Source of the DNA: an uncultured Flavobacteriaceae bacterium
Lineage (GTDB): Bacteria > Bacteroidota > Bacteroidia > Flavobacteriales > Flavobacteriaceae
DNA: 38,779 bases
Assembly (NCBI GenBank): GCA_938092005.1
Contig: CALKOU010000016.1
Location: 1 to 38,779 of the forward strand
Reading direction: 5' to 3'
Part shown: positions 16,604 through 24,055 of the stretch, one piece after another
Numbering within the stretch: position 1 is the first letter of the stretch
Layout: each line of letters begins with the position of its first letter
Notes under the pieces: model-generated
Told to the model about the DNA's origin: nothing
Seen by the model: only the letters and a program-made list of their open reading frames with translations
The model's database searches: none
Translations under genes and position numbers: made by a program

Positions 16604-17050
16604 ATGACCCTAATCGCCCATATTGGTGTTTTATTGTTGACCTTTGGAACAATGGAATTTATGGCATGGTTTACACATAAATATGTGATGCATGGATTTT
16701 TGTGGTCGTTACACAAAGATCACCATCACAAAGATCACGATTCATGGTTTGAACGCAATGATTTGTTTTTTATTTTTTACGCTATTGTAAGTGCTGGTTG
16801 TGTCATCCTTTGGGGAGAATATGGCTTCACACCTGGTTTGGCTATTGGGATAGGTATTTTTGCCTATGGATTAGCCTATTTTCTTGTTCATGATATTTTT
16901 ATACACCAACGCTTTAAAGTATGGCGTAATGCTAACAATCGTTATGCAAAAGGCGTAAGACGAGCACACAAAATACATCACAAACATCTAGGTAAAGGAG
17001 ATGGTGAATGTTTTGGAATGCTTTGGGTGCCGGTAAAATATTTTAAATAG
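16604..17050 (+). CDS. crtZ: Beta-carotene hydroxylase (CrtZ type)
   Basis: A membrane di-iron hydroxylase that adds 3-hydroxyl groups to beta-carotene, giving zeaxanthin, a common flavobacterial yellow pigment. The 148-residue protein has all four His clusters: H25-x4-H30, H37KDHH41, H96DIFIH101 and H122KIHH126, plus hydrophobic segments near 5-22, 53-70 and 75-95. It forms an operon with crtB. The last 8 bases overlap ribH on the opposite strand. The beta-carotene substrate requires crtI and crtY activity from elsewhere in the genome. Confidence 0.92.
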   Translation: MTLIAHIGVLLLTFGTMEFMAWFTHKYVMHGFLWSLHKDHHHKDHDSWFERNDLFFIFYAIVSAGCVILWGEYGFTPGLAIGIGIFAYGLAYFLVHDIFIHQRFKVWRNANNRYAKGVRRAHKIHHKHLGKGDGECFGMLWVPVKYFK

Positions 17051-17510
17051 AAAGTTTTGCCATACTAATGGCAGCAGCGGCAGCTTCAGCTCCTTTATTT
17101 CCTAACGCACCTCCACTTCTGGCTTTTGCTTGATCTATGGTATCATCGGTCAAAACACCAAAAATTACTGGAGCAATTCCTAAAGTATTTAGATCTTTAA
17201 TTCCGTTAGAAACGGCTTCACATACATAGTCAAAGTGAGCTGTTTCGCCTCGAATAACACTTCCAAGTGCAATAACAGCATCAAACCCTTTGTGAACAGC
17301 TTTTTTACACCCGTAAATTAATTCAAAACTTCCAGGAACGTCAATGCGTTTAACATTGCTGCATCCTTTTTGTTCGAGTACAGAAAGAGCACCTTGAAAA
17401 AGATTGTTGGTAATTTCAGCATTCCACTCAGAGACAACAACAGCTACTTTGAGTTTTGCTGCACTTGGAACAGCGTCTAAGTTTAACGCACCATGCTGAG
17501 CGGTAGCCAT
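17043..17510 (-). CDS. ribH: 6,7-dimethyl-8-ribityllumazine synthase
   Basis: The penultimate riboflavin enzyme, joining an aminouracil and a butanone phosphate to make lumazine; its product leads to the FAD used by the photolyases of this window. The 155-residue protein has the family motifs VVVSEWNAEIT, VPGSFELIYG, ALGSVIRGETAHFDYV (catalytic His) and FGVLTDDTIDQA. The length is normal for a capsid-forming lumazine synthase. It follows the TPR gene by 5 bases and is presumably cotranscribed with it. No FMN riboswitch is visible upstream of that gene. Confidence 0.95.
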   Translation of the reverse strand: MATAQHGALNLDAVPSAAKLKVAVVVSEWNAEITNNLFQGALSVLEQKGCSNVKRIDVPGSFELIYGCKKAVHKGFDAVIALGSVIRGETAHFDYVCEAVSNGIKDLNTLGIAPVIFGVLTDDTIDQAKARSGGALGNKGAEAAAAAISMAKLSI

Positions 17511-17515
17511 AGAAA

Positions 17516-18271
17516 TTAATTTTGTGCTTGCGCTAAAAGAACAGCTGCATTGACTGCCTGTGGCGCTGATGGATAATCGGCTTGGAGGGTTTTAAGCAAA
17601 TTCACAGCATCCGCAGAAGCATCAATACTTAACGCAACTTGCGCTCCTTTAAGTAAGAAACGTGGTGTTGTAAATTCATTAGCTGAAAAATAAGCCGCTT
17701 TCTTATAATATGTTAAGGCGTCATCTTGTTGATTTAGTTCTGTAAACGAATCTGCAATCCCACCAAGTGCAAGTGCTCCCAACACAGGGTCTGAGGTTGA
17801 AAAATCTTCTAAATATGCTATTGCTTTATCATATTCTCCTTGCTGAAAATAAATCATACCAGCATTGTACGTAGCCAACTGAGCAGCAGCTGCACTACCA
17901 TAGCTTTCAATAATTTCTAAAAAGCCAGGTTGAACACCGTCACCCTCAAGGGCAAGAGTAAATAATGAATCTTGAAGCGTAGGGTCTTCCAAGCCTTCTT
18001 TAAAGTGTGCTTGAGCTTGAGCAATCACGTTATTTGATTCCTCTTCCAAGGGCGCAACAACAAAGTTACTATAAGCTAAATACCCTAAAACGACAACAGC
18101 TACAGCACCAATAACAGAAAGGATATAGTTCTGATTTCGAGATACCCAAGCCTCTGCACGACCGGCAGATGTGTCAAGAGTTGTGAACACTTCAGCTGTT
18201 ACGCTGTCTTGTTCTGGCGCTTCTTGTTGAGACCTTTTTACTTTACTTCCGCGTTTTTTGTACGTAGCCAT
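17516..18271 (-). CDS. TPR-repeat inner-membrane protein (YfgM-like)
   Basis: A 251-residue protein with a short basic N-terminus, one membrane segment (about 49-68: YILSVIGAVAVVVLGYLAYS) and a periplasmic part of tetratricopeptide-like repeats (for example AATYNAGMIYFQQGEYDKAIAYLEDF and ALTYYKKAAYF). The arrangement resembles YfgM, a periplasmic chaperone partner of the SecYEG/PpiD complex; that is a family-level guess. A TATTTTTG box on the minus strand (18298-18291) ends 19 bases before the ATG and is its likely promoter. Confidence 0.82.
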   Translation of the reverse strand: MATYKKRGSKVKRSQQEAPEQDSVTAEVFTTLDTSAGRAEAWVSRNQNYILSVIGAVAVVVLGYLAYSNFVVAPLEEESNNVIAQAQAHFKEGLEDPTLQDSLFTLALEGDGVQPGFLEIIESYGSAAAAQLATYNAGMIYFQQGEYDKAIAYLEDFSTSDPVLGALALGGIADSFTELNQQDDALTYYKKAAYFSANEFTTPRFLLKGAQVALSIDASADAVNLLKTLQADYPSAPQAVNAAVLLAQAQN

Positions 18272-18368
18272 GTTAAAAATGTTATGACCGCAAAAATAAA
18301 ATTTTTATTCCAATACACCTTGCCGCCAAAATGTTTATTTTGGATGTCTATTAAATTTACATTAACAT

Positions 18369-19457
18369 ATGAGTAGTTTGCGCTTAAATGCCCTCCAAAT
18401 TACCAACTACAAGAATGTATTATCTGCATCTTACAGCTTTAAGGAGCCCATACACTGTTTTGTTGGAAATAACGGTAAAGGCAAAACCAACACCCTAGAT
18501 GCCATTTATCATCTAGCAATGGGGCGTAGCTATTTTTCTGCTATGAATGCACACACCATTAATCATCAAGCTGATTTTATGCGAATAGAAGGGCATTTTG
18601 AGCGAGACGCTAACATAGAACGCATAGAGTGTCAATTAAAACGTGAGGCAAGCAAAACGTTTATTCGGAATGGAAAAAAATACAGCAAACTATCCGAGCA
18701 CATTGGATTGTTGCCAACGGTCATGATTTCCCCTGCTGATGTGGACTTAATCAATGAAGGGAGCCAAACGAGAAGAAGTTTTATTGACCGACTCATTGGT
18801 CAAGCGGATAAAACGTACTTGCACAACCTAATCCAATACCAAAAAGTATTGCAGCAACGCAATGCCCTGCTTAAGCAAATGGGACGTTATGGGCAAGGTG
18901 CGCCAGAAACACTTGAAATTTACAACGAACAGTTGGTCATGCTCGGAACACCTATTCATCGAGCAAGAGTGGAACATCTATCTGTTTTTGAACCTTTGTT
19001 TAAAAACAGATACGCTGCCATTAGTGGATCTCAAGAAAACGTTAGTGTAACGTACGAAAGTCAACTACTAGAAGAAAACTTTACCGTGCTTTTGGAAAAA
19101 GCAACTACACAAGATCGAATGACGCAGTTTACTACGGTTGGCATTCACAAAGATGATTTAGTTTTTCAAATTGATGGGTATCCCATTAAAAAATTTGGAA
19201 GTCAAGGTCAACGGAAGTCACTTCTGATTGCGCTAAAACTAGCGCAGTTTGATATGTTAAAGCAATCTACAGCCGTAACACCGCTACTGCTTCTAGATGA
19301 TATTTTTGATAAATTGGACGAAGAACGCGTAGCAAAAATCGTAAGCCTGGTACATGAGGCTACATTTGGACAGCTGTTTATTACAGATACCCACCCCGAA
19401 CGCACTGCTGCAGTTATTAAAGAGACCAATCAACCATTTCAATTGCACCATTTATGA
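18369..19457 (+). CDS. recF: DNA replication and repair protein RecF
   Basis: An SMC-like ATPase that helps load RecA at single-strand gaps with RecO and RecR. The 362-residue protein has Walker A GNNGKGKT at 33-40, the signature motif FGSQGQRKSLLIALKLAQF (ABC-type SQGQ) and Walker B LLLDDIFDKLDEER, then the D-loop/His switch ITDTHPER. The length is standard. It is divergent from the TPR gene and overlaps the next gene by ATGA. It adds recombinational repair to a window rich in repair genes. Confidence 0.95.
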   Translation: MSSLRLNALQITNYKNVLSASYSFKEPIHCFVGNNGKGKTNTLDAIYHLAMGRSYFSAMNAHTINHQADFMRIEGHFERDANIERIECQLKREASKTFIRNGKKYSKLSEHIGLLPTVMISPADVDLINEGSQTRRSFIDRLIGQADKTYLHNLIQYQKVLQQRNALLKQMGRYGQGAPETLEIYNEQLVMLGTPIHRARVEHLSVFEPLFKNRYAAISGSQENVSVTYESQLLEENFTVLLEKATTQDRMTQFTTVGIHKDDLVFQIDGYPIKKFGSQGQRKSLLIALKLAQFDMLKQSTAVTPLLLLDDIFDKLDEERVAKIVSLVHEATFGQLFITDTHPERTAAVIKETNQPFQLHHL

Positions 19458-19849
19458 GAATCTTAACGTTATTTATAGGCATGTTATTAATGAGTTGCTC
19501 CAGTGGTGTAAAACAACAAGATTTACCAAATCTTGAAGGCTATTGGCGCATTAGCAAAGCCGTGTCGCCTAGTGGTGAGGTACGAACGTTTACCGCTACT
19601 GTGGACGTTGATTTTTTTCAATTAGATGAAAAAAAAGGGCTACGCAAAAAACTCAAACCGCTTTTGGGAAATCAATACAGCAGTTCCAATGATTATGTGC
19701 CCTTTACGATTAACTGCGCAAATAAAAACTGCATTATCAGCTATTCAAAAAAAGGGGTTCGCTGGGAAGAAGAAATAATGAGGCTAGATGCCGAGGAATT
19801 AAGACTGAAAGACGCACGGGGTGTTGTATTTCATTATATTAAGACATAG
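19454..19849 (+). CDS. Small predicted lipoprotein
   Basis: A 131-residue protein of unknown function. It begins with a lipoprotein signal peptide (MRILTLFIGMLLMSC; lipid-attached C15). The mature part reads as a small beta-rich domain (LEGYWRISKAVSPSGEVRTF, then DYVPFTINC and C-x4-C near 95-100), similar in style to lipocalin-like copper/zinc or peptidoglycan-associated lipoproteins, but I cannot name the family. It is coupled to recF through a 4-base overlap and followed 3 bases later by the DUF721 gene. Confidence 0.8.
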   Translation: MRILTLFIGMLLMSCSSGVKQQDLPNLEGYWRISKAVSPSGEVRTFTATVDVDFFQLDEKKGLRKKLKPLLGNQYSSSNDYVPFTINCANKNCIISYSKKGVRWEEEIMRLDAEELRLKDARGVVFHYIKT

Positions 19850-19852
19850 CTC

Positions 19853-20149
19853 ATGAGTTCACGAAAAGACGAACCGCAATCCATAGAAGAGGTACTACGT
19901 CAATTTACCAACACCAACAAGTTGGAAAAAGGTTTAGACAATGTTAAGTTAGAAACGTTGTGGAGCAACATCATGGGGGCAGGCGTTCAAGCATATACCG
20001 TTTCTATCCGTTTTGATGGAGAAACGCTATTTGTAAATCTTTCATCTTCTGTACTTAGAGAAGAACTCAATTATGGCAAAGACAATATCGTGGCCATGCT
20101 CAATGAAGGGCTACAAAAAGATGTAATAAAAAAACTGGTACTGCGTTAA
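19853..20149 (+). CDS. DUF721 / DciA-like protein
   Basis: A 98-residue DUF721 protein ([53 protein letters not shown]). DUF721 includes DciA, the helicase operator that loads DnaB in bacteria without DnaC; placement beside recF fits a replication or repair role. Full-length DciA has further parts that this short version lacks, so the loader role is a hypothesis. It ends overlapping ndk by 4 bases, tail to tail. Confidence 0.85.
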   Translation: MSSRKDEPQSIEEVLRQFTNTNKLEKGLDNVKLETLWSNIMGAGVQAYTVSIRFDGETLFVNLSSSVLREELNYGKDNIVAMLNEGLQKDVIKKLVLR

Positions 20150-20565
20150 AACTGCTCTCTTGCTGAAAAGTGAAAAGCGATCTCGATAGCCGCATTTTCA
20201 TCACTATCAGATCCGTGGACTGCATTTTCACCAACAGATGTTGCATAGTGTTTACGAATGGTGCCTTCGGCAGCTTCTGCTGGGTTTGTAGAACCAATCA
20301 ACGTACGAAAATCGTGTACCGCGTTTTCTTTTTCCAACACAGCTGCCACAATGGGACCGCTTGTCATAAAAGAAACCAAATCATTGAAAAAAGGACGTTC
20401 GTTGTGTACGGCATAAAAAGCTTCTGCATCGGCTTTTGAAAGTCGGGTAAGTTTTAATGCTTTAATAGAAAAACCAGCTTCAGAAATTTTATTAAGAATT
20501 GCACCAATGTGACCGTTTGCAACTGCATCAGGCTTAATCATGGTAAACGTTTGATTTGTTTTCAT
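20146..20565 (-). CDS. ndk: Nucleoside diphosphate kinase
   Basis: Transfers the gamma-phosphate from ATP to other nucleoside diphosphates. The 139-residue protein has the standard length and motifs: [10 protein letters not shown] start, [48 protein letters not shown] and the active-site His in [13 protein letters not shown]. The start is ATG 20565; a TTG two codons upstream is not needed. Confidence 0.96.
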   Translation of the reverse strand: MKTNQTFTMIKPDAVANGHIGAILNKISEAGFSIKALKLTRLSKADAEAFYAVHNERPFFNDLVSFMTSGPIVAAVLEKENAVHDFRTLIGSTNPAEAAEGTIRKHYATSVGENAVHGSDSDENAAIEIAFHFSAREQF

Positions 20566-20578
20566 AAACAATTTTTTG

Positions 20579-20586
20579 CAAACCTA
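20579..20586 (-). promoter_or_regulatory. ndk -7 promoter box
   Basis: The minus strand reads TAGGTTTG (TAnnTTTG), ending 13 bases before the ndk ATG. The nearest TTG upstream is 24 bases away, slightly beyond consensus spacing. Confidence 0.45.
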
Positions 20587-20628
20587 ATGAAATTCGCATA
20601 AAGTCATTTACAAGTATCGAGTTATTTG

Positions 20629-20636
20629 TAATTTTG
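20629..20636 (+). promoter_or_regulatory. -7 promoter box before the DUF2520 operon
   Basis: TAATTTTG matches TAnnTTTG and ends exactly 4 bases before ATG 20641, another leaderless-type arrangement. No -33 TTG is seen at the right distance. Confidence 0.5.
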
Positions 20637-20640
20637 AGCA

Positions 20641-21390
20641 ATGATGCGAATTGCGCTTTTCGGCACAGGGAATCTTGCCAAACATTTAATCCGAGCTTTT
20701 GAAGGACTACACGACGTTTATTGCGTACAATGGATTGGTAGGAAAACAACAGCACCAAAAGTTTCACAAGCCCCACCTTACTTCACTTCATTTCAAAATG
20801 ATATTGCAGTTGACCTTTGCATCATTGCTGTTTCCGATGATCAAATTAGTGAAGTAGCACAAAAGTTTAGAACAGCTACCTTGGTTGTTCACACTGCTGG
20901 TGCAATTACCAAACAAGCATTATCTCCCCACAAACGAAAAGGTGTTTTTTACCCACTGCAAAGTTTTTTAGACGACAGGTCGGTGGACTGGTCTACCGTT
21001 CCCATTTGTGTTGAAGCAGCCAACAAAAAAGACACGGATATGCTTTTAACACTTGCACATAAAATAAGCACCGAAGCGCATCATATAAACGAAGAACAAC
21101 GTCTTTACCTTCATGCAGCTGCAGTTTTTGCCAATAATTTTTGTAATCATTTGTTGGGCATAAGTCAAGATATTACAGCTAAAAAAACACTACCCTTTTC
21201 TTTACTAAAGCCCATTATTAAAGAAACATTTGAACGTAGCTTTGCAACGTCTGCCACGGATGTACAAACAGGACCCGCAAAACGACATGATGTAACAACA
21301 CAAGCAAAACATCTTGACCTTTTGTCGCCAGAAGAAACAGCTTTATATAAAGCATTAAGCCAATCCATTTTTAAAAAACACAACACATGA
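20641..21390 (+). CDS. Rossmann-like and DUF2520 domain protein
   Basis: A 249-residue protein with an N-terminal NAD(P)-type Rossmann fold (MRIALFGTGNLAKHLIRAF; the GxGNxA motif at 8-13) and a C-terminal helical DUF2520 domain (LYLHAAAVFANNFCNHLLGI, TGPAKRHD), resembling pyrroline-5-carboxylate and 3-hydroxyisobutyrate reductases. The substrate is unknown. It is part of a conserved Bacteroidota cluster with a KdsC-like phosphatase and Maf, all joined by 4-base overlaps here. The second ATG (20644) is an equally possible start. Confidence 0.88.
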   Translation: MMRIALFGTGNLAKHLIRAFEGLHDVYCVQWIGRKTTAPKVSQAPPYFTSFQNDIAVDLCIIAVSDDQISEVAQKFRTATLVVHTAGAITKQALSPHKRKGVFYPLQSFLDDRSVDWSTVPICVEAANKKDTDMLLTLAHKISTEAHHINEEQRLYLHAAAVFANNFCNHLLGISQDITAKKTLPFSLLKPIIKETFERSFATSATDVQTGPAKRHDVTTQAKHLDLLSPEETALYKALSQSIFKKHNT

Positions 21391-21914
21391 GTTATAAAGA
21401 AACATTCCGACACATTACCACTTTTATTTTTGATGTCGACGGCGTATTTACAGATGGGAGCATTACCATTTTACCAGATGGTGAAATGATACGCACCATG
21501 AATACAAAAGATGGTTATGCCATTAAAGCAGCACTTCATACTGGGTATAAAGTAGTTATTATTTCTGGAGGAACTAACGAAGCGGTTAGGCTTCGCTTGA
21601 ATCAACTTGGTGTTGAAGACGTTTATTTAGGTGCGCATCAAAAAGGAAAAATCCTTAAAGAATATGCCACAAAAAGCAATACCGCATATGACGAAATACT
21701 GTATATGGGGGATGACATTCCAGATATTGAAGCTATGGAAATGGCTCGTTTAGGGTGCTGTCCTAACGACGCTGTGCCCGAAGTACTAGACGCAGCGGAT
21801 TATGTGTCACACAAAGACGGTGGAAAAGGTTGTGTTCGTGATGTTATTGAACAAGTTTTAAAAGTACAAGGGAAGTGGGGAACGCTTACCAATGCGCGCA
21901 ACGATAGCAAATGA
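21387..21914 (+). CDS. KdsC-like HAD phosphatase
   Basis: A 175-residue HAD-superfamily phosphatase of the KdsC/YrbI type. The catalytic motif is FDVDGVFTDG (D16 nucleophile, D18), followed by MNTKDGYAIK, the motif II region VIISGG and motif IV GDDIPDIEAM. KdsC removes phosphate from KDO-8-phosphate in LPS synthesis. Bacteroidota paralogues may act on related sugar acids, so the exact substrate is left open. It overlaps its neighbours by ATGA on both sides. Confidence 0.88.
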   Translation: MSYKETFRHITTFIFDVDGVFTDGSITILPDGEMIRTMNTKDGYAIKAALHTGYKVVIISGGTNEAVRLRLNQLGVEDVYLGAHQKGKILKEYATKSNTAYDEILYMGDDIPDIEAMEMARLGCCPNDAVPEVLDAADYVSHKDGGKGCVRDVIEQVLKVQGKWGTLTNARNDSK

Positions 21915-22477
21915 AGTACAAACTCTTTCTTGGATCTGGTTCACCTCGACGTGTAGCATTCTTGCAACAGTTGGGCATTCCTTTTGAACAACGCATCATT
22001 GCTGTTGAGGAAGTGTATCCCGAAGCACTAAAAGGAGCAGCAATAACAGATTATCTAGCGCAATTAAAAGGGAAAGCGCATCAAGAACAATTGCAAAAAA
22101 ACGAGCTTGTCCTTACGGCCGACACCATAGTGTGGTTTAACGAATCGGCACTTGGCAAACCCAAAAACAAAGGGCATGCTGTTGAGATGCTAACTGCCTT
22201 ATCGGGCAACACCCATGATGTTATCACTTCGGTATGTTTGAGCTCTAAGGAGAACCAAACATGCATCCAAGAAACTACTCAAGTGACCATGGCACCTTTG
22301 TCCAAAGATGACATTACGCACTACGTCAAAACCCATAAACCGTTTGACAAAGCGGGAGGATATGGTATCCAAGAATGGATTGGATTGGTTGGTGTTTCAA
22401 AAATTAAAGGCTCCTATACCAACGTTGTTGGACTGCCAACCGAAAAAACATATCAATTGCTGCGCCCTTATCTTTAA
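21911..22477 (+). CDS. maf: Maf/Ham1-like nucleotide pyrophosphatase
   Basis: A 188-residue Maf protein, a house-cleaning pyrophosphatase that hydrolyses dTTP/UTP or modified pyrimidine nucleotides. It has GSGSPRRVAFLQQLG at the N-terminus, LTADTIVW (metal and substrate Asp), KPKNKGHAVEML, HDVITSV and the late AGGYGIQE motif. Substrate subclass (dTTP/UTP type versus m7GTP type) cannot be fixed by eye. It is the last of three overlapping genes; a 66-base gap follows. Confidence 0.92.
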   Translation: MKYKLFLGSGSPRRVAFLQQLGIPFEQRIIAVEEVYPEALKGAAITDYLAQLKGKAHQEQLQKNELVLTADTIVWFNESALGKPKNKGHAVEMLTALSGNTHDVITSVCLSSKENQTCIQETTQVTMAPLSKDDITHYVKTHKPFDKAGGYGIQEWIGLVGVSKIKGSYTNVVGLPTEKTYQLLRPYL

Positions 22478-22531
22478 ATCTTGAATCCGGTAAAAAAAGA
22501 CCGTCATAACATTTAGCTAACCTATGTTGTA

Positions 22532-22539
22532 TACTTTTG
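22532..22539 (+). promoter_or_regulatory. -7 promoter box before the aquaporin-like gene
   Basis: TACTTTTG matches TAnnTTTG and ends 4 bases before ATG 22544, so the mRNA is predicted to be leaderless. No -33 TTG is evident. Confidence 0.45.
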
Positions 22540-22543
22540 TACC

Positions 22544-23194
22544 ATGCAAAAACATGTACCTCTTTATGCTGAGTTTATAGGAACTTTTGCAATGGTGTTT
22601 TGTGGCACAGCTGCCATGGCCGTAAACGAAACAACGGGTGGCGTTGCACATGAGGGAATAGCGATTACCTGGGGTCTGATTGTAATGGTCATGATATATG
22701 CTTTTGGCGAGCACTCGGGTGCTCATTTCAATCCGGCGGTGACGGTTTCTTTTGCACTTGCAAAACGCTTTCCATGGAAAAAAGTCCCACAATACATCAC
22801 GACACAATCCATTGCTGCTATTGCAGCTAGCCTTGCTGTTAAAGGCATCATTCCTACTAGTGACATAATTGGAGCTACCATCCCCACTATTCCACACCTT
22901 AGTGCCTTTTGGCTAGAGGGATTACTTGCCTTCTTTTTGATGCTTGTTATTTTACATATTAGTACGGGAAGTAAAGAAACAGGACCAGTGGCAGGGCTGA
23001 CCGTTGGTAGTGTTATCCTGTTAGAAGCCATGTTTGCCGGTCCATTAACGAATGCATCCATGAACCCCGTCCGATCACTTGGACCTGCATTGGTTGGAAA
23101 TCATTGGGAACCCATGTGGATCTACCTAACTGCACCATTTGCCGGTATGGCCTTAGCTGTGGTAATCTTTTCCATTTTCAATCCAAAAACATGA
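22544..23194 (+). CDS. MIP/aquaporin-family channel
   Basis: A 216-residue six-helix channel for water or small neutral solutes. The first pore loop has the classic GAHFNPAVT (N63-P-A65). The second reads NASMNPVRSLGPAL with NPV (174-176) instead of NPA. NPV is known from plant NIP channels for metalloids and from some bacterial members, so solutes other than water are possible. The Arg of the selectivity filter (R177) is present. The stop overlaps the next gene start (ATGA). Confidence 0.92.
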   Translation: MQKHVPLYAEFIGTFAMVFCGTAAMAVNETTGGVAHEGIAITWGLIVMVMIYAFGEHSGAHFNPAVTVSFALAKRFPWKKVPQYITTQSIAAIAASLAVKGIIPTSDIIGATIPTIPHLSAFWLEGLLAFFLMLVILHISTGSKETGPVAGLTVGSVILLEAMFAGPLTNASMNPVRSLGPALVGNHWEPMWIYLTAPFAGMALAVVIFSIFNPKT

Positions 23195-23532
23195 TGCACA
23201 ACCCCGCTATTTTAGTATGTGTCCTATGTGGTGTTATTTACCTAATTACAGGAATGCTTATGAAGCGCTTCCCACCCAAAAAAATCAATGATTTTTACGG
23301 TTATAGAACTACTCGGTCAAAAAAGAGTCAAGCCCATTGGGATTTTGCACAACTAGAATCATCAAAATACATTATACAAACAGCATATTACTGTTTGTTG
23401 ATTAGCATTCCCTTTTTTTTCCTTGAACACAAAGCGTCACACATTTGGATCGCTATCATAGTCGTTACAACCCTACCTTTCATTTCCATAATTCAAACAG
23501 AGAAAGCATTAAAGAAAACGTTTGATTCATAA
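23191..23532 (+). CDS. SdpI-family membrane protein
   Basis: A 113-residue protein with three hydrophobic segments (about 6-23, 66-84 and 88-105) and the SdpI core motif INDFYGYRTTRSKKS followed by W-x-FAQ. In Bacillus, SdpI gives immunity to the toxin SDP, but most family members are not linked to a toxin and act in unknown ways. No toxin gene is near. ATG 23191 is chosen because it abuts the aquaporin stop and starts the hydrophobic domain; the upstream frame lies inside that gene. Confidence 0.85.
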   Translation: MMHNPAILVCVLCGVIYLITGMLMKRFPPKKINDFYGYRTTRSKKSQAHWDFAQLESSKYIIQTAYYCLLISIPFFFLEHKASHIWIAIIVVTTLPFISIIQTEKALKKTFDS

Positions 23533-23580
23533 GTTTGTTTAGTTTTTTTAAACAAACGTTAAACAAAATGGGTATATTTG
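23533..23580 (+). promoter_or_regulatory. Promoter and candidate operator of the photolyase operon
   Basis: A perfect 9-bp inverted repeat, GTTTGTTTA (23533-23541) and TAAACAAAC (23549-23557), with a 7-base spacer, is followed by another TTAAACAAA (23559-23567). The two TAAACAAA copies start 11 bases apart, one helical turn. The -7 box TATATTTG lies at 23573-23580, 16 bases before the first ATG. The operator therefore covers the -33 region, where no TTG is seen. Direct 11-bp repeats are the known operator form of Thermus CarH. A weak AT-rich terminator for the preceding gene is the alternative reading. Confidence 0.55.
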
Positions 23581-23596
23581 CGTAAACAATTGCAAC

Positions 23597-24055
23597 ATGT
23601 ACCAATACACCTCAAAACAAGAGCTTTCCACCACCATGGAAAAAGCATGGGAATTTTTAAGTGACCCAAAAAACCTAAAACGCATTACGCCAAGCTACAT
23701 GGGCTTTGACATCCTCTCTGGGGCAGATCGAAACATGTTTCCTGGGCAAATTATCCAATACCGATTAACGCCCATCTTAGGCATTCCTTTTCGCTGGGTT
23801 ACTGAAATAACGCATGTACAAGAAGGGCATTACTTTGTTGATGAACAGCGCTTTGGCCCATACACTTTTTGGCACCACAAACATTTCATTCACCAAACAG
23901 AACAAGGAGTTATCATGGAAGACATCGTGGATTATAAACTCCCATTGGGTCCATTGGGATGGCTTGCCCATGCCTTATTTGTTCGCTCAAAAGTGAAGCA
24001 AATATTTGATTTCAGAGAAAAAGCATTAAACGAAATTTTTAATACAACAACATGA
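23597..24055 (+). CDS. SRPBCC-family ligand-binding protein
   Basis: A 152-residue START/Bet v1-fold protein (COG4276 type): YTSKQELSTTMEKAWEFLSDPKNLKRITP, GQIIQYRLTPILGIPFRWVTEI, FGPYTFWHHKHFIHQ. The fold encloses a hydrophobic cavity for lipids or other apolar ligands; the true ligand is unknown. Such genes are repeatedly found next to photolyase/cryptochrome genes in bacteria. It is the first gene of the operon, next to the candidate operator, and overlaps the SDR gene by ATGA. Confidence 0.88.
   Translation: MYQYTSKQELSTTMEKAWEFLSDPKNLKRITPSYMGFDILSGADRNMFPGQIIQYRLTPILGIPFRWVTEITHVQEGHYFVDEQRFGPYTFWHHKHFIHQTEQGVIMEDIVDYKLPLGPLGWLAHALFVRSKVKQIFDFREKALNEIFNTTT

Noticed and set aside
23191-23532. 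Toxin-immunity system based on the SdpI-like protein
   Set aside because: No SdpC-like toxin, export or regulator gene is adjacent, and SdpI-family proteins are common without toxins.
23533-23557. Terminator of the SdpI-like gene
   Set aside because: The stem is perfect but made almost only of A-T pairs and would be weak; the half-sites recur before crtB and the regulator, so an operator fits better. A terminator role is not excluded.
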